From JBKEDC01 sp047975205 (lineage in GTDB: Bacteria; Bacteroidota; Bacteroidia; Bacteroidales; Prolixibacteraceae), in the NCBI GenBank assembly GCA_047975205.1, contig JBKEDC010000027.1:1-32353 (forward strand): a stretch of DNA of 32,353 nt. Reading direction: 5' to 3'. The notes under the pieces were generated by a model. It worked only from the letters and a program-made list of their open reading frames with translations, searched no databases and was not told the origin of the DNA. Shown piece after piece: positions 15,340 through 22,855 of the stretch; the stretch's first letter is position 1, and every line of letters begins with the position of its first letter. Made by a program: the position numbers and the translations under genes.

Positions 15340-16935
15340 ATGAAATTAAATACACATACATTATTAAACCATTCAGAAGACTTAAAAACAGCAGGATTCG
15401 AGCTGCCCATATTTAACTTGCAGCAAATAAAAGAAAGCACAAAAAGCAACCCGAAGTGGATACACTTTGGAGCCGGAAATATTTTCAGAGCCTATATAGC
15501 TAACTGTTGTCAAACTATTTTAAATAAAAACGCATACGATTGTGGCATATTAGCCGTTGAAACCTTCGATAATGAAGTGATTACCAAAGCTTATCGACCT
15601 TTCGATAATTTAACAGCTTTAGTGAAAACAAAAGCTAGCGGTGAATTTGTAAAAACCATTGTGGCAAGTATTGCAGAAACTGTGGTTTATACTGATGAAA
15701 AACAACGGATAGAAGAAGCATTCCTAAATTCAAACCTACAATTAGTAAGCTTTACCGTGACCGAAAAGGGATATTCCCTGCATACCGGATTCGGTAAATT
15801 CTTTCCTTTCGTCGAAGCTGATATTGATAATGGTCCAAATGGAAATTTAGCTCACTTGGTGAGTATCATAACAGCTCTGCTTTACAAACGGTTTACGCAA
15901 GGAGCTGCACCCCTTGCTATGGTAAGTATGGACAATTGCTCGCATAACGGCGACATATTGAAGTCGGCCGTATGTACTATAGCCGAAGCTTGGAAAGGAA
16001 AAGGTTTTGTAGATGAAAGATTTTTAAACTATTTAAATGATGACCACAAAGTATCCTTCCCGTTGAGCATGATTGATAAAATTACGCCGCGTCCGAGCGA
16101 AAGCATCAAACAGCATTTAGCGGAAAGCGGTTTGGAAAACATGGATATTATCGTGACGAATAAGAATACCTACACCGCAGGTTTTGTAAATGCCGAATTT
16201 TGCGAATATTTAGTCATTGAAGATAAGTTCCCTAATGGTCGTCCGGAATTAGAGCAAGCAGGTGTTATTTTTACCGATAGAGAAACCGTGAATAAGGTGG
16301 AAACCATGAAGGTAACTACTTGTTTAAACCCGCTACACACCGCATTAGCCGTTTCGGGAGTGCTATTGGGCTATCAAACCATTTGGGAAGAAATGAAAGA
16401 TGCCGATTTGGTAAATTTGGTAGAAAAAATCGGTTATGAAGAAGGCTTGAAAGTAGTGATCGACCCTAAAATATTGAGTCCGAAAACTTTTATCGATGAA
16501 GTTCTTCAAGAGCGATTCCCTAATGCGACGATTCCCGATGCACCTCAGCGCATAGCTACCGACACTTCGCAAAAAGTAGGTATCCGCTTTGGCGAAACCA
16601 TAAAAAAATACATGGCCGATGATACCCTGTCAGTAGATGAGCTGGAAGGGATACCGATGGCTTTAGCTTTATGGTGTCGATACCTTGTTGGAATTGACGA
16701 TAAAGGCAATGAGATGCAGCTAAGTTCCGATCCGATGCTTGATGAACTTCGAGAATCACTCAAAGAAGCAAAAATCGGGCATTCCGTATCTATTGCTCCT
16801 ATTTTGGGAAATGCTAAAATATTTAATTTTAATATCATGGAAACATCAGTAGCAACAAAAGCACAACGCTATTTTGATTTCATGCTGGCCGAAACAGGAA
16901 ACGCTAGAAAAGCACTCCAAAGTTTATCTGAATGA
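15340..16935 (+). CDS. uxuB: Fructuronate reductase / mannitol dehydrogenase family protein
   Basis: A 531-residue polyol-specific long-chain dehydrogenase. The N-terminal NAD(P)-binding segment is KWIHFGAGNIFRAYIANC. The catalytic-domain segment is FPLSMIDKITPRPSES, whose Lys is the expected general base in this family. It reads as D-mannonate oxidoreductase, which reduces D-fructuronate to D-mannonate, the substrate of UxuA just upstream. Mannitol-2-dehydrogenase is the main alternative, but the uxuA neighbour favours fructuronate. It lies beyond the uxuA terminator with a 99-base gap, so it needs its own promoter, which I could not identify, or readthrough. The uronate isomerase that supplies fructuronate is not in the window. 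Confidence 0.87.
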   Translation: MKLNTHTLLNHSEDLKTAGFELPIFNLQQIKESTKSNPKWIHFGAGNIFRAYIANCCQTILNKNAYDCGILAVETFDNEVITKAYRPFDNLTALVKTKASGEFVKTIVASIAETVVYTDEKQRIEEAFLNSNLQLVSFTVTEKGYSLHTGFGKFFPFVEADIDNGPNGNLAHLVSIITALLYKRFTQGAAPLAMVSMDNCSHNGDILKSAVCTIAEAWKGKGFVDERFLNYLNDDHKVSFPLSMIDKITPRPSESIKQHLAESGLENMDIIVTNKNTYTAGFVNAEFCEYLVIEDKFPNGRPELEQAGVIFTDRETVNKVETMKVTTCLNPLHTALAVSGVLLGYQTIWEEMKDADLVNLVEKIGYEEGLKVVIDPKILSPKTFIDEVLQERFPNATIPDAPQRIATDTSQKVGIRFGETIKKYMADDTLSVDELEGIPMALALWCRYLVGIDDKGNEMQLSSDPMLDELRESLKEAKIGHSVSIAPILGNAKIFNFNIMETSVATKAQRYFDFMLAETGNARKALQSLSE

Positions 16936-16988
16936 TATTTAATGTCTTTTAAACAAAAGGAAGTGGTTTGATTTATCTTATCTTATTT

Positions 16989-17395
16989 TATCGATCGCTG
17001 AGCACTTCGGCTCAGTGGTCGATAATACCGAAGTGTTCCGTGACCGGGTAGTTAAAATGCTTGGCGATCCATGATATCGAAGTGCAACATGCTTCGACTC
17101 CGCTTGGCGACCGCAATGCTAAAATGTTCCGTGAACGATAAGCCCAAATAAACACAACAAAGCAAATACCCTCGTGAAAACACGAGAAGACGAGCAACGT
17201 TAGATGACGTTTAGTGAAAAAATGGCAAACCCCTTTCCGGATTGAGCCTGCAATTTGCAAGCTTGTGAAATCAAAATCTCACTTTTCGGATACCCTCCTC
17301 AGTAGGTAGCTTCGCTGTATTTAGTTCGGCTTATCGGTCGCTCAGCACTTCGGCTTCGTAGTCATTGAGCACTTCAGCTTCGCTCAGCGACTAAC
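16989..17395. repeat. Cluster of degenerate palindromic repeats
   Basis: GC-richer than its flanks and built from variants of a repeated vocabulary. A 15-bp hairpin with two G.U pairs lies at 16989-17003/17010-17024. GCACTTCGGCT recurs near 17002 and 17345, with a variant near 17370, and an inverted CCGAAGTG lies at 17028-17035. TGTTCCGTGA(C/A)CG occurs at 17034-17046 and 17125-17137. CTCGTG-AAAA-CACGAG is a perfect hairpin at 17171-17186. GTCGCT (17337-17342) is inverted as AGCGAC (17386-17391). Copies are irregularly spaced and diverged. They resemble the CGCTCAGCGACCG-type intergenic repeats I know from Bacteroidota genomes, not a CRISPR. No gene is seen in this stretch. Confidence 0.65.
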
Positions 17396-17898
17396 AGCAA
17401 TGTTTAGTTCCTTCGTTTTTCGTTTTTTATCACAATGTAATTATATTTACATGTGTGAAAACCAATTGTTTATATTGTTTTCTGATGCTTTTCTTGCTTC
17501 GTAATTGAAATAAAAACACCTAGGGCTTCCGATTCTCGATGAGAAATAACGCACAACATATTCTTTGCATCATTTCTCTAGGTAAGATGAATATAAAAAC
17601 TGTTTTTGCAGCTCATGTTTTCTCCTTTAAAGCTTGCCTATCTATAAATAAGCTTCACTTCTTATGAAAGAATAGCTTCAAAAATATTCTTCAATTAAAT
17701 TCAAAAACAGAATCCTTACAATTGATCTTTTTATAATTCAAATTGATTTGAATTGTTCTGCTATGTATTCAATTTATAATCCTTAATTATAAAAATGGAT
17801 CGTATTTGTCGGTGTTAGGTTTCATCGACATTACCTTAGCCGACATGTAGCTAGAATTAATTTAACAGGCTTGCAAGCATAAAAAATGAGAGGTTGAA
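17396..17898. other. AT-rich non-coding stretch upstream of yitT
   Basis: No protein-like frame and no RNA gene is recognised. It contains TTCTC-GAT-GAGAA (17533-17545), the 20-base palindrome listed separately at 17735-17754, and TTGCAAGC copies near 17236 and 17870. Confidence 0.45.
17735..17754. promoter_or_regulatory. 20-base near-perfect palindrome
   Basis: AATTCAAAT-TG-ATTTGAATT: two 9-base arms that are exact reverse complements around a 2-base centre. Such a tight palindrome is more like a binding site for a dimeric regulator than an RNA hairpin, which would need a larger loop. It lies 230 bases before yitT. Confidence 0.45.
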
Positions 17899-17928
17899 TT
17901 GATAATTGTTTCAAAATTTATAGTTTCG
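17899..17928 (+). promoter_or_regulatory. Candidate promoter of yitT-M23 operon
   Basis: TTG at 17899-17901, a 19-base spacer, then TAGTTTCG (17921-17928), one mismatch from TAnnTTTG, 55 bases before the ATG. Confidence 0.4.
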
Positions 17929-17983
17929 CCGAAAGTTTGAATAACTAAATATTATTAAGCACAAATAACTGTAATCGTATCAA

Positions 17984-18853
17984 ATGGTCTTGTTGAAAAA
18001 ACCGAGTACAAAGGTGGTCATTCTCGATTATCTTTTAATAACCCTTGGCATGTCACTTTATGTACTTGGGTGGACTATTTTCCTTATTCCTGCCAAAATA
18101 ACAGGTGGCGGAATTAGTGGGGTGGCAGCATTAATTTACTACTCAACAGGAACCCCCATTTGGATTTCATATTTGGTCATTAATGCTTTTCTACTGCTAT
18201 TGGCATTGAAAGTATTGGGAGCAAGTTTTGGCATAAAAACAATTTGGTGTTTGGCAGTAGCAACCTTTTTATTTAGCGTTACCGGCAGTCTGCACCTTAA
18301 ACCGATTGTAGAAGAAAATTTCTTGGCAGCCGTTATCGGAGCTATGATGGGTGGAGTTGGTATCGGCTTAGTTTTTACGCGGGGTGGGAGCACCGGGGGT
18401 ACAGATATCATAGCAATGATTGTGAATAAGTATCGGAATGTCAGCCCGGGACGAGTAATCATGTATTGTGATGTTATTATCATTGGCTCCAGTTATTTTG
18501 TTTCATATGACCCCGGCAAACTAGTGTACGGATTCGTTACGATGTGGGTTGTTTCTTACACGATTGATTCGGTGTTGAGTGGTAGCAATGCTTCGGCACA
18601 AATATTCATTTTCTCCAGAAACTTTAAAGAAATAGCCGATTACATCAATCGCGATACCCATCGAGGGTGCACGATACTAGAAGGAACAGGTTGGTATTCT
18701 AAGGAGAACGTGAAAATAATTATGACTGTCATTCGAAAACGGGAATCCAGTACGGTATTTCGCATCATAAAAGAAATTGACCCGAATGCATTTATATCCA
18801 TGGGAAGTGTGATGGGTGTATATGGCGAAGGATTTGATAATATAAAAATCTAG
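17984..18853 (+). CDS. YitT-family membrane protein (DUF2179)
   Basis: A 289-residue inner-membrane protein. The first ~190 residues hold five or six transmembrane helices with the family's Gly-rich motifs: FLIPAKITGGGISGVAALIY and VFTRGGSTGGTDIIAMIVNK. The C-terminal ~80 residues are the soluble DUF2179 domain (SAQIFIFSRNFKEIADYINR, TILEGTGWYS, and the closing DPNAFISMGSVMGVYGEGF). The family is widespread in Firmicutes and Bacteroidota; its transport role is not established. It ends one base before the ATG of the peptidase gene, so the two are translated from one message. Function is unassigned, so no symbol is given. Confidence 0.93.
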   Translation: MVLLKKPSTKVVILDYLLITLGMSLYVLGWTIFLIPAKITGGGISGVAALIYYSTGTPIWISYLVINAFLLLLALKVLGASFGIKTIWCLAVATFLFSVTGSLHLKPIVEENFLAAVIGAMMGGVGIGLVFTRGGSTGGTDIIAMIVNKYRNVSPGRVIMYCDVIIIGSSYFVSYDPGKLVYGFVTMWVVSYTIDSVLSGSNASAQIFIFSRNFKEIADYINRDTHRGCTILEGTGWYSKENVKIIMTVIRKRESSTVFRIIKEIDPNAFISMGSVMGVYGEGFDNIKI

Positions 18854-18854
18854 C

Positions 18855-20141
18855 ATGAAAAATATCAAAGTAGTTATAGCCGGACTGTTGGCGGCATTGG
18901 TTATCGGAAGTTTTATCTATTTATATAGTAATCATCGGAAGAAAGAGCGGGTTGAACTTGTAACGGAAACTTTACCCGTTGAAGAATTGCATCCGGAACC
19001 GCCAATGATTTTCGGATTACCTGCCGATTCTTTTTTGGTAGAACAACACGAAGTGAAAAGAAATCAGAACCTCTCTGATATATTGGGGGCTGAAGGTGTG
19101 TCATATCCTACTTTGCTGCAATTGCTAGACAATTCCAAGGATATTTTTGATGTTCGCAGAATGAGGGTAGGCAATAACTATTATTTTTTGCGCTCACAAT
19201 GCGACACCACCGCTCATGCACGTTATTTCGTATATGAACAAGATGCAATTAACTATATCGTTTTTCAACTGAATGATTCTTTGTTAACCTATCAAGGGGC
19301 TAAAGAGGTTCGATCGGTTATGAAAACGACATCAGGAGTCATAACAAGCTCGCTTTGGAACTCACTCCTCGATAATGGAGCATCGCCGGCATTGGCAGTA
19401 GAATTAGCCGATGTATATGCTTGGACTATCGACTTTTTCGGTATTCAGCGAGGAGATAGTTACAAGGTTATTTACGAAGAAAACTATGTCGATTCTATTG
19501 CGGTGGGCATTCGCTCTATCCATGCATCTTTATTTGATCATATGAGTACAGAATATTATGCATTTCAATTTGAACAAGATAGCACATTCAGCTATTACAA
19601 TGAAAAAGGAGAGAGCCTGAAAAAAGCCTTTTTGAAAGCCCCGCTACATTACAAGCGAGTGAGCTCCGGCTTTACTAACAGTCGTTTGCATCCGATATTT
19701 AAGATTCGTCGTCCGCATCACGGTGTAGATTATGCTGCACCGATAGGAACACCGGTAATGTCTATCGGAGATGGGAAGGTTGTTAAAAAATCATATCAAA
19801 AAGGAGGTGCAGGCTACTATCTTAAGGTTAAGCATAATTCCGTATATACCACTACTTATATGCATCTCAGCAAATATGCCAAAGGAATTAGCGTGGGCAC
19901 TCGTGTTAAACAAGGACAAGTTATAGCCTATGTTGGGGCAACCGGAGCAGCAACCGGGCCTCACCTAGATTTCCGAGTGCAGAAGAACGGAACGTATATA
20001 AATCCGTTGAAAATGGAATCGCCGCCTGTCGATCCCGTATCAGAAGCCAATATGCCGGCTTATGCAGCACTCAAAGATTCACTCATGCAACAACTAAGAG
20101 AGATTAAGATTTCAACAGGAGAAACGCAAACGTTAGAATAG
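18855..20141 (+). CDS. M23-family (LytM-like) peptidase with altered zinc site
   Basis: A 428-residue envelope protein. Residues 5-24 form an N-terminal signal or anchor helix. Residues ~60-260 form an N-terminal extension with an LysM/OapA-like start (VEQHEVKRNQNLSDILGAEG). Residues ~265-388 are the M23 domain. The first zinc motif is intact: His288 and Asp292 in PHHGVDYAAP, and His337 lies in TYMHLSK. The HxH motif reads His370-Leu-Asp372 (TGPHLDFRV), so the usual third zinc ligand is Asp. I have seen this HLDF form in other Bacteroidota members, so it need not mean loss of activity. The expected role is cleavage of peptidoglycan cross-links or control of an amidase. It is followed by a strong terminator. 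Confidence 0.9.
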   Translation: MKNIKVVIAGLLAALVIGSFIYLYSNHRKKERVELVTETLPVEELHPEPPMIFGLPADSFLVEQHEVKRNQNLSDILGAEGVSYPTLLQLLDNSKDIFDVRRMRVGNNYYFLRSQCDTTAHARYFVYEQDAINYIVFQLNDSLLTYQGAKEVRSVMKTTSGVITSSLWNSLLDNGASPALAVELADVYAWTIDFFGIQRGDSYKVIYEENYVDSIAVGIRSIHASLFDHMSTEYYAFQFEQDSTFSYYNEKGESLKKAFLKAPLHYKRVSSGFTNSRLHPIFKIRRPHHGVDYAAPIGTPVMSIGDGKVVKKSYQKGGAGYYLKVKHNSVYTTTYMHLSKYAKGISVGTRVKQGQVIAYVGATGAATGPHLDFRVQKNGTYINPLKMESPPVDPVSEANMPAYAALKDSLMQQLREIKISTGETQTLE

Positions 20142-20211
20142 ATTAAAACTATTTAACATTATTGTACTTAAACGATATTGAAAGCAATTAGTCTGAGTAA
20201 GAAATGGATTG

Positions 20212-20249
20212 GAACAGCAAACTCTATTGAAGTTTGTTGTTCTTTTTTT
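20212..20249 (+). terminator. Intrinsic terminator after the M23 gene
   Basis: GAACAGCAAACT (20212-20223) pairs with AGTTTGTTGTTC (20231-20242) over 12 positions with one G.U pair and a 7-base loop, followed by T7. It lies 70 bases after the peptidase stop and only 29 bases before the next ATG. Confidence 0.88.
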
Positions 20250-20278
20250 GAGTGAAACAAGTAGAAAAAGAAAATAAA

Positions 20279-22747
20279 ATGTTGAGGAAAATTTTAGTAT
20301 TTGTTACGTTGTTTCTTGGATGGGGTGTCTCGCATTATAGCTATGCCGATGGTAATTCGGCGAACGGTGCTGCACCTAAATCAAAGGCAACAATTAAAGG
20401 TATCGTTTACGAACGAGATACAAATTCACTTATGCCTTATGTGAATGTAGCGGTATATAATAGCTCTAATAACGCTTTGGTTAATGGAAATATTACCGAT
20501 GAAAAAGGTGTGTTTAGCATAGATAACATACCTGATGGTAATTATTATGTGAAAGTAAACTTCATAGGATTTCAAGAGTTTAAAGTAAATAATATTCAGG
20601 TTGATGCCAATAAAAAGCTTATCGACCTCGGTAAACTTACCTTGGCAGCAGAGAATACAGAGCTTGAAGGGGTAGAGGTAGTTGCCGATAAACAACGTGT
20701 GCAGTATAAAGTAGATAAAAAAGTGGTCAATGTATCGCAAGATATTAATGCCACCGGAGGTACTGCTGTTGATGTACTGCAAAATACGCCATCAGTACAA
20801 GTAGATATTGAAGGAAATGTTACTGTGCGTGGATCTAGCAACTTTACGGTTTTAATTGATGGTCGGCCAACAGCACTTGACGCCAATGATGCTTTACAGC
20901 AGATTCCGGCTTCAGCATTAGAGAATATCGAAATTATTACCAATCCATCGGCAAAATATGATCCGGATGGTACCGGAGGTATTCTTAACCTTATCAGTAA
21001 AAAAGATGCATTGAATGGCTTCGATGGTATTTTCAATGTAATGGGTTCAACAAACGATAGTAGAAGAGCTGACTTTACGATAAATCATCGTAATTCTAAA
21101 CGACTACTTACTTTCGGTGTAGATTATAACCGCCGAAACTTTCAAGGAGATCATGATATCTACCGAGAAACATATAGCAACGATTCTACAGCAATACAAG
21201 ACACTCGTGGAGAAATGGGACATGCAAGAGGAGGATACTCTGTTAAGTTTGGAACAGACTTGTATTTGTCAGATCAAACCACTTTAGGGTTTAATGCCAA
21301 GGTGGGTAAATTCAATATGGATCAAGATGGAGGAGGTGATAATTATTACGGCTTCAAAGACCAATATGGAAACCTATACAACGAATATAATACTTTGGAA
21401 GATGAAGATGGAGATCGAAACAGCACTTATGCAACGTTCACATCGAGCCTGACACATAACTTCAATAAAGAAAAAACGCATAAAATTGATGCAAGCCTAT
21501 TTTATCGCTATCGAGGAGGCGATGATGCAGATACGCAAACAGAGCGTTACTACGATGAAGACGGAAGCTTATCTGATGACTATGCATTAAACATGAACTC
21601 GGTTGAGTCGGAAACCACGCAAGATATTCGAGTTAAGGTTGATTATACGCGCCCGATGGGAGCAAATGGAAAGTTAGAAGCGGGCTATCAAGGGCGTATT
21701 CGTTTGGAAGATGAGAATTATGCTTATACCGGTTACAATGGGGATGAGCCCTTAGACCTTTCCAATTATATGGATTTCAATCGTCAGATTCATGCCTTAT
21801 ATACTACCTATTCGAATAGCTGGGGGAAATTATCATATATGGCAGGTTTACGGGCAGAATACACTAATCGAGTTATTACCGATGTCGACGCTAATGAATC
21901 GATAATTAATCGATTAGACTGGTTTCCTTCGGCTCATTTGTCATATGATATTGGTGAAAATACACAAATTACGGGTAGTTACAGCAAACGTATAGATAGG
22001 CCAAAAGGTTGGGACTTGAATCCGTTTGAGGCATACACAAACCAAACAACGATTAGAAAAGGTAATCCCGATTTAGCTCCGCAATATACAAACTCAACAG
22101 AGTTTGGCTTCATGCAACGATTCGGAACTTCATTTCTTTCTATTGAAGCATTCTATCGAAGTACTAACGATGTAATTAGTCATATTAGCTCTGTTCGCGA
22201 GGATGGTGTTATGGTGCAACAAGTGGTGAATACAGGTGATGATAAGTCGTTGGGTGGAGAGATAATGGCTAATGTAGATGTTTTGAAGTGGTTAACTTTG
22301 AATGGAAGTGTGTCGGTTTATCAATATATGTTGAGCACAGAAGTAAATGGGGTGTATGAAGATAAAACGAGTACTAACCTGGATGGGCAATTGAATGCAA
22401 CCTTCAAATTCAGTAAAACAAGCCGCATGCAACTTACAGGCTCGTACCGCGGACCATCAGTATCGGCACAAGGAGACAGAGAAGGTACATTCTTCACCAA
22501 TTTATCGTATAAGCAAGACTTCTTTAAGAATAAGTTCTCAGCGGCATTGAGTATCCAAGATATTTTCGGTACCGGAGGATGGAAAGGAACAAGCAGCGGT
22601 GATGGATTCTATCAAACATTCGATTTTTCACCGCAACCCAGAGTTGTGCAGCTCACATTGAGCTATAAATTGAATAACTATAAAGAGAAAAAAGGACATC
22701 CCGGGGAAGATGAAATGGATTACGGAAGTAGTCAAGGAGGTCTTTAA
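20279..22747 (+). CDS. Outer-membrane beta-barrel receptor-like protein
   Basis: An 822-residue outer-membrane protein of the TonB-dependent-receptor-like OMP_b-brl_3 type. The ATG at 20279 is preferred to the GTG at 20252 because it gives a clean signal peptide (MLRKILVFVTLFLGWGVSHY) and leaves a gap after the terminator. Residues ~37-115 are a carboxypeptidase-regulatory-like domain (GIVYERDTNSLMPYVNVAVY). Next comes a plug domain (VVADKQRVQYKVDKKVV, VTVRGSSNFTVLIDGRP, NIEIITNPSAKYDPDGTGG). A long beta-barrel follows, whose last strand VVQLTLSYKL is trailed by a charged tail to the end. No SusD partner is adjacent, so the ligand is unknown. It may be a receptor or an envelope-assembly barrel. 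Confidence 0.88.
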   Translation: MLRKILVFVTLFLGWGVSHYSYADGNSANGAAPKSKATIKGIVYERDTNSLMPYVNVAVYNSSNNALVNGNITDEKGVFSIDNIPDGNYYVKVNFIGFQEFKVNNIQVDANKKLIDLGKLTLAAENTELEGVEVVADKQRVQYKVDKKVVNVSQDINATGGTAVDVLQNTPSVQVDIEGNVTVRGSSNFTVLIDGRPTALDANDALQQIPASALENIEIITNPSAKYDPDGTGGILNLISKKDALNGFDGIFNVMGSTNDSRRADFTINHRNSKRLLTFGVDYNRRNFQGDHDIYRETYSNDSTAIQDTRGEMGHARGGYSVKFGTDLYLSDQTTLGFNAKVGKFNMDQDGGGDNYYGFKDQYGNLYNEYNTLEDEDGDRNSTYATFTSSLTHNFNKEKTHKIDASLFYRYRGGDDADTQTERYYDEDGSLSDDYALNMNSVESETTQDIRVKVDYTRPMGANGKLEAGYQGRIRLEDENYAYTGYNGDEPLDLSNYMDFNRQIHALYTTYSNSWGKLSYMAGLRAEYTNRVITDVDANESIINRLDWFPSAHLSYDIGENTQITGSYSKRIDRPKGWDLNPFEAYTNQTTIRKGNPDLAPQYTNSTEFGFMQRFGTSFLSIEAFYRSTNDVISHISSVREDGVMVQQVVNTGDDKSLGGEIMANVDVLKWLTLNGSVSVYQYMLSTEVNGVYEDKTSTNLDGQLNATFKFSKTSRMQLTGSYRGPSVSAQGDREGTFFTNLSYKQDFFKNKFSAALSIQDIFGTGGWKGTSSGDGFYQTFDFSPQPRVVQLTLSYKLNNYKEKKGHPGEDEMDYGSSQGGL

Positions 22748-22771
22748 ATAAAACTAGACAATAAATTATGG

Positions 22772-22810
22772 AAAATCCCCTTTTGGCAGAGATGCTAAAA
22801 GGGGATTTTT
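22772..22810 (+). terminator. Intrinsic terminator after the beta-barrel gene
   Basis: AAAATCCCCTTTTGGC (22772-22787) pairs with GCTAAAAGGGGATTTT around a 6-base loop, with one internal G.U pair. It starts with an A-run and ends in a T-run. It lies 24 bases after the stop of the beta-barrel gene. Confidence 0.92.
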
Positions 22811-22855
22811 GTATATAAGTGTTAAAATATAAACTTGAAATGATTATGTTTGTGC

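Noticed and set aside
17012..17260. 82-residue minus-strand reading frame in the repeat region
   Set aside because: It is built from the palindromic repeats and has no recognisable protein features.
16989..17395. CRISPR array or integron attC cluster
   Set aside because: Repeats differ in length and sequence, spacers are irregular, and no cas or integrase gene is present.
20279..22747. SusC/SusD-type glycan uptake pair
   Set aside because: Neither this barrel nor the receptor at 25253 has a SusD-like neighbour, and the sequence fits the OMP_b-brl_3 type.
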